Of a stretch of DNA of 64,000 nucleotides, positions 35,189-43,875 are shown piece after piece (the first letter of the stretch is position 1; every line of letters begins with the position of its first letter). Below the pieces are notes generated by a model. That model was not told the origin of the DNA. It searched no databases and saw nothing but the letters and a program-made list of their open reading frames with translations. The stretch covers positions 25,599 to 89,598 of the forward strand of contig JAEZEZ010000090.1 in NCBI GenBank assembly GCA_023432855.1, given 5' to 3'. Made by a program: the position numbers and the translations under genes. The stretch is from Pseudomonadota bacterium. GTDB lineage: Bacteria; Pseudomonadota; Alphaproteobacteria; Caulobacterales; Caulobacteraceae.

Positions 35189-35854
35189 CTATCGGCGGCT
35201 GAAATGGGCGACGAGGCGGTCGCCCGCAATCTGGATGACCTGCACCAGGACAAGCATAAGCGCCACGGTCACCACCATGACGTCTGTCTGGAAGCGCTGG
35301 TAGCCGAAGCGGATGGCGAGGTCGCCCAGCCCGCCGGCCCCCACCACGCCGGCCATGGCGGAATAGGAAACCAGGGCGACTGCAGTCACCGTCACGCCGG
35401 CGAGGATCCCCGGCATGGCTTCGGGCAACAGGCTGCGGAAGACGGTCTGGGCCGTGGTCGCCCCCATGGCCTGGCTGGCCTCTATCACGCCGCGGTCGAC
35501 CTCGCGCAGGGCGCTTTCCACCAGCCGGGCGAAGAAGGGCGCCGTCCCTACCACCAGCGGGGGAATGGCGCCCAGCACCCCCAGGGACGTGCCCACCACG
35601 GCCACGGTGAAGGGGATCATGACGATCAGCAGGATGATGAAGGGCACCGAACGGAAGAGGTTGACCACCACCGACAGCACGGCGTGGATCGCCGGCTGGG
35701 CCAGCAGCCGGTCCTTCGCGGTGAGGAACAGCAGGACGCCGAGCGGCAGGCCCAGCAGGACGCTGAGCGCCAAGGAGGCGGCCAGCATGTAGAGGGTGTC
35801 GCGCGTGGCGACCGCGATGTCCACCCAGTCGACGTTGACCAGCCAGCCTTCCAT
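35189..35854 (-). CDS. metI: Methionine ABC transporter permease
   Basis: A 221-residue permease with five or six membrane helices. LGLPLGVLLFLTAKDRLLAQ, NLFRSVPFIILLIVMIPFTV and the coupling-helix EAA motif EASQAMGATTAQTVFRSLLP are diagnostic for MetI. The ATG at 35854 overlaps the metN stop (TGATG); a GTG three bases upstream is an alternative. Confidence 0.96.
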   Translation of the reverse strand: MEGWLVNVDWVDIAVATRDTLYMLAASLALSVLLGLPLGVLLFLTAKDRLLAQPAIHAVLSVVVNLFRSVPFIILLIVMIPFTVAVVGTSLGVLGAIPPLVVGTAPFFARLVESALREVDRGVIEASQAMGATTAQTVFRSLLPEAMPGILAGVTVTAVALVSYSAMAGVVGAGGLGDLAIRFGYQRFQTDVMVVTVALMLVLVQVIQIAGDRLVAHFSRR

Positions 35855-36843
35855 CACGCCGCCTCCACCCGAACGCCGGCCGCTTCCAGCCCGGCGATCG
35901 CGGCCTCTGCCCCCGCCCCGTCGAGGGCCACGGTGAGCTGGCCATAGGGCGTGTCCTTGATGCGTGAAACGCGGCCGGCGAGGATCGAGATGTCGACGCC
36001 GGTCTCGCGCGCCACCCGCGCCAGGATCGGCTGGTGCGCGGTGTCGCCCAGGTATGAGAGTCGCACAATGCGACCCGACGGGCGCTCGCCGGCTTCCTCG
36101 GTCACGCCGGCGTCCGCCACCATCTGGCGGGTCGCCGGCGCCTGCGGATGGAGCAGGACGTCGGCCGCCGTCCCCAGCTCCACCAGCTTGCCGGCCTCCA
36201 GCACCGCGACCCGGTCGCAGACCTGGCGCACCACTTCCATGCCGTGGGTGATCAGCACCACCGTCAGGCCGAGCTCGCGGTTCAGGTCGCCGATCAGCTC
36301 GAGGATGGAGCGCGTGGTCTCCGGGTCGAGCGCACTGGTCGCCTCGTCGCAGAGCAGGATGTCAGGGCCGGTGGCCAGGGCCCGGGCGATGCCCACCCGC
36401 TGCTTCTGGCCGCCGGACAGCTGGGCCGGATACTTCTTCGCCTGGTCCGCCAGCCCGACGCGCTCCAGCAGTTCTCCGACGCGGGCGTCGATGGCGGCCC
36501 GCGAGAGCCGTCCCTCCAGCTTCAGCGGAAAGGCGACGTTCGCGGCCACGGTCTGGGACGTGTGCAGGCCGAAATGCTGGAAGATCATGCCGACCCGTCG
36601 GCGGAACGCGCGCAGCTCGGTCGAGGTCAGCGCGGTCACGTCGGTACCCTCGACCAGCACCCGGCCGGATGTGGGACGCTCCAGCAGGTTGATCAGGCGG
36701 ATCAGGGTGGACTTTCCCGCGCCAGATCGGCCGATCACGCCGAACACCTCGCCGCGCTCGACCCCCAGGCTCACGCCGTCCAGAGCCGCAACCTGACCGG
36801 CGGGGGAACGAAATTTCTTGCTGACGTCCTGGAGTTCGATCAC
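35854..36843 (-). CDS. metN: Methionine ABC transporter ATP-binding protein
   Basis: A 329-residue ABC ATPase powering methionine uptake. Walker A GRSGAGKST, Q-loop IFQHFGLHTSQTV, signature LSGGQKQR, Walker B DILLCDEATSALDP and a C-terminal NIL regulatory domain (about 260-329, VRLSYLGDTAHQPILARVAR) are present; the NIL domain senses methionine. The open frame continues to 36957, but that stretch is the SAM riboswitch, so the GTG at 36843 behind GAGAGGTG is taken as the start. Confidence 0.95.
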   Translation of the reverse strand: MIELQDVSKKFRSPAGQVAALDGVSLGVERGEVFGVIGRSGAGKSTLIRLINLLERPTSGRVLVEGTDVTALTSTELRAFRRRVGMIFQHFGLHTSQTVAANVAFPLKLEGRLSRAAIDARVGELLERVGLADQAKKYPAQLSGGQKQRVGIARALATGPDILLCDEATSALDPETTRSILELIGDLNRELGLTVVLITHGMEVVRQVCDRVAVLEAGKLVELGTAADVLLHPQAPATRQMVADAGVTEEAGERPSGRIVRLSYLGDTAHQPILARVARETGVDISILAGRVSRIKDTPYGQLTVALDGAGAEAAIAGLEAAGVRVEAA

Positions 36844-36915
36844 CCGCCGCACCTCTCGCGCCCGTTCGAGGGCCTGCGGGGACAGGCGGAGCCGGGCGCG
36901 TGCGTCGCGCCTCGC

Positions 36916-37020
36916 CTCATCTGTCGCGGCGCTTCCACGCCTCGCAGGAGTTGGCACCTTACAGCGGACTGCAGGTTGCCCCGGCGTCTAAGGGCCCGTC
37001 CCTCGGCCGGTCTCGATGAG
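36916..37020 (-). promoter_or_regulatory. SAM-I (S-box) riboswitch upstream of metNIQ
   Basis: On the minus strand P1 pairs CTCATC (37020-37015) with GATGAG (36921-36916). Between them the conserved S-box blocks appear in order: GAGA, the kink-turn GAGGGACGGGCCC, GCCGGGGCAACC, a small P3, AAGGTGCCAACTCCTGC, a P4 stem, and GACAGATGAG. This is the binding core of SAM-I riboswitches. No U-tract terminator lies between it and the metN GTG (73 bases), so the switch probably acts on translation. High SAM should shut off methionine import. Confidence 0.93.
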
Positions 37021-37065
37021 CAGCGCGAAGCTGGTGTGGCGGAGCGGCCCGGTCAAGGCGCCGGA

Positions 37066-37097
37066 AACGAAAACGGCGCGGGATCGCTCCCGCGCCG
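37066..37097 (-). terminator. Intrinsic terminator of the M16 peptidase gene
   Basis: On the minus strand CGGCGCGGGA/TCCCGCGCCG (10 bp, loop GCGA, 37097-37074) is followed by TTTTCGTTT. It insulates the peptidase gene from the SAM riboswitch that begins 46 bases later. Confidence 0.9.
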
Positions 37098-37121
37098 TCT
37101 CGTCCCGTCAGAGCGGACGCC

Positions 37122-39899
37122 CTACCGCACCGGATTACCGTCACCGTCGATGAGGCGGATGTCGTAGCCGAAGCTGCGCAGCCCTTCCTCGATCTTGGCG
37201 CGGTCGCCCACCACGACCCAGGTCATGTTCTCGGGCTTGACGATGCGGGCGGCGACGCGGTCGAGCTCAGTTGAGCTGAGGCCGCGGATTCTGCCCGAGT
37301 AGGTGTCGAAGTAGTCGTCGGGCAGGTCGTAGAGGATCTGCTCGACCAGCGAACCAGAGACCGCTCCGTTGGTCTCCCAGGACCCCGGAAGGGCCAGGGT
37401 CATGGAGTTCTGGGCGAAGGCCAGCTCCTCGGCGCTGACCGGCCGGCCCCTGACGATCTCGCGAAGCTCCTTCTGGATTTCCGCGAAGGACTCCTTCGTC
37501 TTGTCGGTCTGCACCGGCGCATAGGCGACGAACAGGCCCGGCCCCTTGGAATCGCGAGTGAAGGAGCCCGCGCCGTAGGCCCAGTGCTTGTCTTCGCGCA
37601 GGTTCATGTTCAGGCGCGAGGTGAAGGCGCCGCCAAGCACGGTGTTCATGGCCGAGATGGCGATGTCGTCCTTGTCGCCACGAGCCGGAGCAGCCACGGC
37701 GCTGGCGATCAGGGTCTGCTGCGCGCCGGGGCGGTCGATGAGATAGATCGTCGGCTTGGCAGGCGCAGACACCGGAGCCAGGTTCTTCTGCGGAATGGTC
37801 GAGCCCGGGCGCCACGAGCCGAAGCGGGCCTCGAGCTTCGGCGTGATCTCCGCGAGCGTCACGTCGCCCACGACCACCAGAGTCGCATTGTTCGGGTGGA
37901 ACCAGGTGCTGTGGAACTGGCGCATGTCGGCCAGGGTGAGAGAGGCCACCGACTCCTCGGTGCCGGACCCGGAGAAGGGCGCCGAATAGGCGTGACCGTC
38001 GCCATAGACCAGCTCGGGCAGGACTCGGAAGGCCACAGCCTGGGGAGCCGCCTTCTCACGCTGGATGGCCGCGATCTGCTGGCGCTTCAGCCGCTCGAAA
38101 TCCGCTTCCGGGAAGGCCGGGTTGAGGATCACGTCGGCGTACAGGTCAAGCGAGGCGTCGAGATTGGGCTTCAGGGCGTTGAGCGACACCGCGGAGGTGT
38201 CCAGACCCGAGCCCGACCCGATGGTGGCGCCGAGCCGGGCCAGTTCATCCGAGATCGCGATTGCGTCGCGAGTGCGGGTTCCCTCATCCAGCATGTTCAT
38301 GGCGAGCGACGCCGTGCCGGGCTTGGCGAACTGATCCGCCGCGTAGCCGGCGTCGAAGATCATGTTCATGCTGACCAGCGGCAGGCTGGGCCGGTTGGCG
38401 ACCACCACCTTCATGCCATTGGACAGGGTCCCGCGCTCGACGTCAGGGAACTTCGGCGCAACCGAGGCGCCGGGCGACGGCGGAGCCGAACGGTCCGCCT
38501 GGGGCTGGCCCGCGGCGTAGTTCGGGAAGGGCAGGATCTCGAGCGTGTAGGAGCCGTCGACCAGCCAGCGGCGGCCGGCGTCGCGCAGGTCGGCCGGGGT
38601 GGCCGTCTGCCAGCGGCGGAAGCTTTCCTTCCATGCGTCGGGCGAGCCCCGGTAGACCTGGCTCTGGGCCAGGATGTCCGACTTGCCCCCGAAGCCGCCG
38701 ATGCGCTGCAGGCCGTTGATCAGACCCGAGACGCGGCCGGTGCGCACGCGCTCCATCTCCGCCGCCGTGGGGCCGTCGCGGAGCAGGCGGGCCAGTTCCT
38801 CGTCGAGCGCCTTCTCCACCGCCTTGAGGTCATCCCCCGGACGGGCGGTGATCATGACCATGAACTGGCTGGACACCACGCCCTCGTCGACGAAGGCGCT
38901 GACGTTGGTCGCGATCTGCTCGTCGTAGACCAGACGCTTGTAGAGGCGAGAGCTCTTGTTGGAGACCAGAACGTCCGACAGCAGGCCCAGGTAGTCGGCG
39001 TCGGCCGAGCCGGTCTGGGGTACGTTGTAGACGCGGTAGAGGCGCGCCTGGGGCACGCGGTCGAAGGCCTTGCCGCGCGTGTGCTCGTCCATCCTGTTGA
39101 CCCAGACGCTGGGCTGCTTGACGGGCGGGCCGGGCGGGATGTGGCCGAAGTACTTCTCGACCTTGGCCTTCGCTTCGGCCGGCGTGATGTCGCCGGCGAT
39201 GACGATCACCGCGTTGGCCGGGCCGTAGTAGTTGCGGAACCACTCGTGGACATCGTCCAGCTTGGCGGCGTTGAGGTCGTCCATGGAGCCGATGACGGTG
39301 TGCCCGTAGGGGTGCTCCTGCGGGTAGGTGGCCAGGGTGATCATCTCCCAGGCCAGGCCGTAGGGCTGGTTCTCGCTCTGGCGCTTTTCGTTCTGGACGA
39401 CGCCGCGCTGTTCATCGAGCACGGCCTGGTCGATGGCGCCGAGCAGGTGGCCCATGCGGTCGCTTTCCATCCACAGGATGGTGTCGAGCGCGGCGACCGG
39501 CACGTTCTGGAAGTAGTTGGTGCGGTCGTTGTTGGTGGTGCCGTTGAGGTCGGTGGCGCCCAGCGCCTCGACCATCTTGAACCAGTCCTGGTCGTAGTTC
39601 TCGCTGCCGTTGAACATCAGGTGTTCGAACAGGTGGGCGAAACCGGAGCGGCCCTCGGGCTCGTTCTTGGAGCCCACGTGGTACCAGACGTTGACCGAGA
39701 CGATCGGCGCCTTGTGGTCCTCGTGCACGATGACGGTCAGGCCGTTCGGCAGCACGAACTTCGTGTTGGCGATTTCCGGCGCCGGCAGCGCTGCGGCGGG
39801 CGCGGCCCGGGGCGCGCGGGCGGACTGGGCCGTGGCGGCCAGCGGCGAGAGGGCGAGCGCGGCGCTCACCATCGCGCCCATGATGGAGCGGAACTTCAT
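37122..39899 (-). CDS. Two-domain M16 family zinc metallopeptidase
   Basis: A 925-residue exported peptidase with signal peptide MKFRSIMGAMVSAALALSPL. The first M16 half (about 45-480) has the inverted zinc motif HLFEH in GFAHLFEHLMFNGSENY and is catalytic. The second half (about 500-920; VERGTLSNGMKVVVANRPSL) lacks the motif and acts as the substrate-chamber partner. Such pitrilysin-like proteins degrade short peptides in the periplasm. The open frame runs 100 residues further upstream, but only the ATG at 39899 gives a signal peptide. Confidence 0.95.
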   Translation of the reverse strand: MKFRSIMGAMVSAALALSPLAATAQSARAPRAAPAAALPAPEIANTKFVLPNGLTVIVHEDHKAPIVSVNVWYHVGSKNEPEGRSGFAHLFEHLMFNGSENYDQDWFKMVEALGATDLNGTTNNDRTNYFQNVPVAALDTILWMESDRMGHLLGAIDQAVLDEQRGVVQNEKRQSENQPYGLAWEMITLATYPQEHPYGHTVIGSMDDLNAAKLDDVHEWFRNYYGPANAVIVIAGDITPAEAKAKVEKYFGHIPPGPPVKQPSVWVNRMDEHTRGKAFDRVPQARLYRVYNVPQTGSADADYLGLLSDVLVSNKSSRLYKRLVYDEQIATNVSAFVDEGVVSSQFMVMITARPGDDLKAVEKALDEELARLLRDGPTAAEMERVRTGRVSGLINGLQRIGGFGGKSDILAQSQVYRGSPDAWKESFRRWQTATPADLRDAGRRWLVDGSYTLEILPFPNYAAGQPQADRSAPPSPGASVAPKFPDVERGTLSNGMKVVVANRPSLPLVSMNMIFDAGYAADQFAKPGTASLAMNMLDEGTRTRDAIAISDELARLGATIGSGSGLDTSAVSLNALKPNLDASLDLYADVILNPAFPEADFERLKRQQIAAIQREKAAPQAVAFRVLPELVYGDGHAYSAPFSGSGTEESVASLTLADMRQFHSTWFHPNNATLVVVGDVTLAEITPKLEARFGSWRPGSTIPQKNLAPVSAPAKPTIYLIDRPGAQQTLIASAVAAPARGDKDDIAISAMNTVLGGAFTSRLNMNLREDKHWAYGAGSFTRDSKGPGLFVAYAPVQTDKTKESFAEIQKELREIVRGRPVSAEELAFAQNSMTLALPGSWETNGAVSGSLVEQILYDLPDDYFDTYSGRIRGLSSTELDRVAARIVKPENMTWVVVGDRAKIEEGLRSFGYDIRLIDGDGNPVR

Positions 39900-40000
39900 T
39901 GAACCCCCGAATGGCGGAAAGCCGCCCGAGGGCGGCGTTTGGCCGATCAATGCACGGGAAGCGCCGGCCGCGCAGGTTACGGTTCTGTAATGCGGGACCT

Positions 40001-40020
40001 CCTTCTCGAAGGCGAGAAGG
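40001..40020. repeat. Palindrome between the M16 and mutase genes
   Basis: CCTTCTCG-AAGG-CGAGAAGG, a perfect 8-bp hairpin with a 4-base loop, in the divergent promoter region of the M16 peptidase and the mutase small subunit. It resembles the C/T-rich palindromes at 1893, 2061 and 43689. Confidence 0.55.
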
Positions 40021-40086
40021 ATTGGCCGCCGGTTGACCTCCGGCGCCGCCCGCCGCAAACCACGGCCGCACCGAAGGAGCCCGCGC

Positions 40087-41547
40087 TTGCGTCCGACCGC
40101 CGTTCCCCTGGCCGAAGAGTTCGAACCCGCCGACCAGGCGCGCTGGCGGGCGCTGGTCGAGAAGGGGCTGAAGGGCAGGCCGTTCGAGGACCTGACCTCG
40201 ACCACCGCCGACGGGATCGCCATCGCGCCGCTCTACACCGCCGAGGGCGCGGCCGAGCCCCTGCGGGCGCGGCCGGCCCCCGCCGCCGATCCGCAGCGCC
40301 CCTGGGACCTTCGCGCCGTCGTCGAGCACCCCTCGCCCGCCCGTGCGAACGAACTGGCGCTGGATGACCTGAACGGCGGAGCGGCGTCGCTGCTGGTGCG
40401 CATCGACCCCTCGGCGCGCGACGGCGTCGCCGTGGCCAGCCAGGACGACCTGGCGCGGGTGCTGGACGGGGTGATGCTGGAGCTGGCGCCCGTGGCGCTG
40501 GACGCCGGCTGGCTCGGGCCCGACGCCGCCAACTGGCTGGCGGTGGCCGCCAAGGGCGCGCCGAACGCGCCGCTGGCCTTCCACATGGACCCGATCTCGA
40601 TCTTCGCAGAGACGGGGTCGAGCCCCGGCGACCTGGGCGTCCACATCAACGCCGCCGCCCAGAGCGCCGACCGCCACGCCGCCGCCTATCCCGATGCGAC
40701 CGCCTTCCTGGCGTCCGGCCGGGTGGCGCACGAGGCCGGCGGGTCGGAGGCGCAGGAACTGGGGCTGATGGCCGCCGCCGCCCTGGCCTACGCCCGGGCC
40801 ATGATGGACGAGGCGGGGATGTCGGCGAAGGACGCCTTCGCCCGCATCGTGCTGGGCCTGTCCGCGAACGAGGACGTCTTCGTCACCATCGCCAGGCTCA
40901 GGGCGGCGCGGGCGATCTGGGCCCGCGTGACGGAAGTCGCGGGCGTCGAGGCGCGCGCGCGGATCGAGGCGCGGACCTCGCGCAGGATGCTGAGCCGCCG
41001 CGATCCCTGGGTGAACCTGCTGCGCCAGACCGCGGCCGGCTTCGCCGCCGGCGCGGGCGGCGCCGACGCGGTGATCATGGAGCCGTTCACCCGGCCGCTC
41101 GGCCTGCCGTCCGAGCTGGCCCGCCGCCAGGCCCGCAACGTGCAGCTGGTGCTGATGGAGGAGGCCCACCTCGGCCGCGTCGCCGATCCCGCCGGCGGCA
41201 GCTGGCATGTGGAGACCCTGACCGACCAGCTGGCGCGCGCCGGCTGGGCCTTCCTGCAGGCCATCGAGGCGAAAGGCGGCGCCGTGGCCGCCCTGACGGA
41301 CGGCTTCGTCCAGGCCGAGGTCGCTCGCGTGCGCGCCGGGCGCGAGGCCGCCATCGCCGAGAAGCGAAGCCCGATCCTCGGCGTCACCGTCTTCCCCGAC
41401 GCGCACGAGAAGCCCGTCGCCGTCGAGGCCGTCGACCGGGCGGCGCTGGCGAAAGCCGTCGATATCGCCCAGCCGGGCGAGGACACCCGCTGCGAGGCGC
41501 TCATGCCCTTGCGATGGACCGCCTCCTTCGAGGGTGAATCACGATGA
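40087..41547 (+). CDS. mutA: Methylmalonyl-CoA mutase small (beta) subunit
   Basis: A 486-residue protein homologous to the mutase catalytic barrel but without a B12-binding domain, as expected for the non-catalytic subunit. GLKGRPFEDLTSTTADGIAI, EFAETGSSPGDLGVHINAAA-like and VADPAGGSWHVETLTDQLAR are typical. The start is a TTG at 40087, placed seven bases after GAAGGAG; no ATG gives the conserved beginning PLAEEFEPA. Its stop overlaps the large-subunit ATG (ATGA). Confidence 0.92.
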   Translation: MRPTAVPLAEEFEPADQARWRALVEKGLKGRPFEDLTSTTADGIAIAPLYTAEGAAEPLRARPAPAADPQRPWDLRAVVEHPSPARANELALDDLNGGAASLLVRIDPSARDGVAVASQDDLARVLDGVMLELAPVALDAGWLGPDAANWLAVAAKGAPNAPLAFHMDPISIFAETGSSPGDLGVHINAAAQSADRHAAAYPDATAFLASGRVAHEAGGSEAQELGLMAAAALAYARAMMDEAGMSAKDAFARIVLGLSANEDVFVTIARLRAARAIWARVTEVAGVEARARIEARTSRRMLSRRDPWVNLLRQTAAGFAAGAGGADAVIMEPFTRPLGLPSELARRQARNVQLVLMEEAHLGRVADPAGGSWHVETLTDQLARAGWAFLQAIEAKGGAVAALTDGFVQAEVARVRAGREAAIAEKRSPILGVTVFPDAHEKPVAVEAVDRAALAKAVDIAQPGEDTRCEALMPLRWTASFEGESR

Positions 41548-43688
41548 GCCGCCTCCCCTCCTTCGCCAATGTCGCCTTCGAGCCGGCCGGAGCGGCCCCG
41601 ATCACGCCGCGCCCGGACTGGGAAACGCCCGAAGGCGTCGCCGTCGCGCCCGTCTATGGTCCCGAACTGACCGAAAAACTCGACTTCATCCACGGCCGGC
41701 CCGGCCTCGCGCCCTATGTGCGCGGGCCCTACCCGACCATGTACGTCACCAATCCGTGGACCATCCGCCAGTACGCGGGCTTCTCCACGGCCGAGGACTC
41801 CAACGCCTTCTACCCCCGCAACCTCGCGGCCGGTCAGAAGGGCCTGTCGATCGCCTTCGACCTGGCCACCCACCGCGGCTACGACAGCGACCACCCGCGG
41901 GTGAAGGGCGACGTCGGCATGGCCGGCGTGGCCATCGATTCCATCTACGACATGCGCACCCTGTTCGAGGGCATCCCGCTCGACGAGATGACCGTGTCGA
42001 TGACCATGAACGGCGCCGTGCTGCCGATCATGGCGCTCTACATCGTCGCCGCCGAGGAGCAGGGCGTGCCCCCCGAGAAACTCGCAGGCACGATCCAGAA
42101 CGACATTCTGAAAGAGTTCATGGTCCGCAACACGTACATCTATCCGCCTGCGGACTCGATGCGGATCGTCTCGGACATCTTCGCCTTCACGGCGGAAAAG
42201 ATGCCCAAATTCAACAGCATCTCGATCAGCGGCTACCACATGCAGGAGGCCGGGGCGACGGCGGACCTGGAGCTGGCCTACACGCTGGCCGACGGCGTCG
42301 AGTACGTCCGCGCCGGCGTCGCCTCGGGCCTGGATGTCGACAGCTTCGCGCCGCGCCTGTCGTTCTTCTGGGCCATCGGCATGAACCACTTCATGGAAGT
42401 GGCCAAACTGCGCGCCGCCCGCCTGCTGTGGGCCCGGCTGATGAAGCGCGAGTTCGCGCCGAAGGACGCCCGCTCGCTTTCCCTGCGCACCCATTGCCAG
42501 ACGTCGGGCTGGTCGCTGGCGGCCCAGGACGTGTTCAACAATGTCGCCCGCACCTGCGTCGAGGCCATGGCGGCGGTCGGCGGCGGCACCCAGTCGCTGC
42601 ACACCAACTCGCTGGACGAGGCGCTGGCCCTGCCCACCGACTTCTCGGCCCGCATCGCGCGCAACACCCAGCTGTTCCTGCAGATGGAAAGCGGCATGAC
42701 CCGCACCGCGGACCCCTGGGGCGGCAGCTGGTACGTCGAACGCCTGACCCACGACCTGGCCGTCCGCGCGCTGAGCCACATCGAAGAGGTCGAAAAGCTG
42801 GGCGGAATGGCGAAGGCGATCGAGCAGGGCCTGCCGAAGCTGCGCATCGAGGAGGCCGCGGCGCGCACCCAGGCGCGCATCGACACCGGCAAGCAGGCGG
42901 TGATCGGCGTGAACCGCTATCGGCCCGAAGTCGAGGAGGAGATCCCCGTCCTCAAGGTCGACAACACCGCCGTGCGCGAGCGCCAGATCGAGAAGCTGAA
43001 GCGCCTGCGCGCCGAACGTGACCCGGCGGCGGTCGAGGCGGCGCTGAAGGCGCTCGAAGCCGGCGCGCGCGGCCGCGACAACCTGCTGGCGCTGGCGGTT
43101 GACGCCGCCCGCGCCAAGGCCACTGTCGGCGAGATCTCCGATGCGCTGGAGCGCGCCTTCAACCGCCACGAAGCGGTCCCGGCGGGCGTGAAGGGCGTCT
43201 ACGCCGAGGAGGCCGGCCGCGACGGCCTCATCGAGCGGGCGAAGGCCATGGTCCGCGACTTCACCGAGAACGAGGGCCGGCCGCCCCGGCTGCTGGTCGC
43301 CAAGATCGGCCAGGACGGCCACGACCGCGGGCAGAAGGTGGTGGCGACCGCCTATCGGGACCTGGGCTTCGACGTCACCATCGGCTCGCTGTTCCAGACG
43401 CCCGAGGAGACCGCCCGTCAGGCGGCCGAGGCGGACGTGCACGTGGTCGGCTTCTCGTCGCTGGCGGCCGGGCACCTGACCCTGACGCCGGAGCTGCAGG
43501 CGGAGCTGGCGAAGCTCGGCCGCGACGACATCATGATGGTGGTCGGAGGCGTGGTCCCGCCCCAGGACGCGCCGCTGCTGAAGGAGATGGGCGCCGCGGC
43601 GGTCTATCCCCCGGGCGCGGTGATCGCGGAGACGGCGATCGACCTGCTCAACCGCCTCAACGAGCGGCTGGGTTACGCGCAGTCCTGA
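41544..43688 (+). CDS. mutB: Methylmalonyl-CoA mutase large (alpha) subunit
   Basis: A 714-residue adenosylcobalamin enzyme interconverting methylmalonyl-CoA and succinyl-CoA, used in propionate and odd-chain degradation. The TIM barrel holds the substrate region (VRGPYPTMYVTNPWTIRQYA; SISGYHMQEAGATADLELAY; HTNSLDEALALPTDFSARIA). The C-terminal B12 domain (about 575-714) carries the base-off motif DxHxxG in GQDGHDRGQKVV, then GFSSLAAGH and VVGGVVPPQD. No B12 riboswitch was seen upstream. Confidence 0.97.
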   Translation: MSRLPSFANVAFEPAGAAPITPRPDWETPEGVAVAPVYGPELTEKLDFIHGRPGLAPYVRGPYPTMYVTNPWTIRQYAGFSTAEDSNAFYPRNLAAGQKGLSIAFDLATHRGYDSDHPRVKGDVGMAGVAIDSIYDMRTLFEGIPLDEMTVSMTMNGAVLPIMALYIVAAEEQGVPPEKLAGTIQNDILKEFMVRNTYIYPPADSMRIVSDIFAFTAEKMPKFNSISISGYHMQEAGATADLELAYTLADGVEYVRAGVASGLDVDSFAPRLSFFWAIGMNHFMEVAKLRAARLLWARLMKREFAPKDARSLSLRTHCQTSGWSLAAQDVFNNVARTCVEAMAAVGGGTQSLHTNSLDEALALPTDFSARIARNTQLFLQMESGMTRTADPWGGSWYVERLTHDLAVRALSHIEEVEKLGGMAKAIEQGLPKLRIEEAAARTQARIDTGKQAVIGVNRYRPEVEEEIPVLKVDNTAVRERQIEKLKRLRAERDPAAVEAALKALEAGARGRDNLLALAVDAARAKATVGEISDALERAFNRHEAVPAGVKGVYAEEAGRDGLIERAKAMVRDFTENEGRPPRLLVAKIGQDGHDRGQKVVATAYRDLGFDVTIGSLFQTPEETARQAAEADVHVVGFSSLAAGHLTLTPELQAELAKLGRDDIMMVVGGVVPPQDAPLLKEMGAAAVYPPGAVIAETAIDLLNRLNERLGYAQS

Positions 43689-43875
43689 CCTTCGCCCTGG
43701 GGCGAAGGGAGGCTCACGTACCGCAGGCGCTTAGCGCCGCAGGTCCTTGCGTGAGGGATGTGGGGATGCGCCCTGTCCGGTCATCGCGCATCCCCTCACC
43801 CTCCACGTGGACCTGCGCTGCTGCGCAGCTCCGGTACGTGGAGCCGGCCCTCTCCCGAGGGAGAGGGCTGAGCCC
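43689..43875. repeat. Palindromic repeat region after the mutase operon
   Basis: CCTTCGCC-CTGG-GGCGAAGG (43689-43708) forms a perfect hairpin beginning at the mutase stop and may act as a terminator. Further on are CCTCACCCTCCACGTGG with a matching CCGGTACGTGGAG, the palindrome CTGCGCTGCTGCGCAG, and CCCTCTCCC-GAG-GGAGAGGG (about 43849-43868) just before the S9 peptidase stop. The arrangement is that of dispersed repetitive palindromic elements. No coding potential was seen. Confidence 0.6.

Noticed and set aside
36844..36957. N-terminal extension of metN to 36957
   Set aside because: The stretch overlaps the conserved SAM-I riboswitch, and the ABC domain begins at the GTG at 36843 with its own ribosome binding site.
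37584..39902. Plus-strand frame of 772 codons opposite the M16 peptidase
   Set aside because: Composition is Val/Gly/Arg/His-rich shadow sequence; the minus strand carries a full M16 peptidase with HLFEH.
40021..40086. B12 riboswitch before the methylmalonyl-CoA mutase genes
   Set aside because: The leader is short and lacks the cobalamin-box pattern.
40788..43475. Minus-strand frame of 895 codons opposite the methylmalonyl-CoA mutase genes
   Set aside because: It spans two genes with clear motifs on the plus strand and has no recognisable domain.
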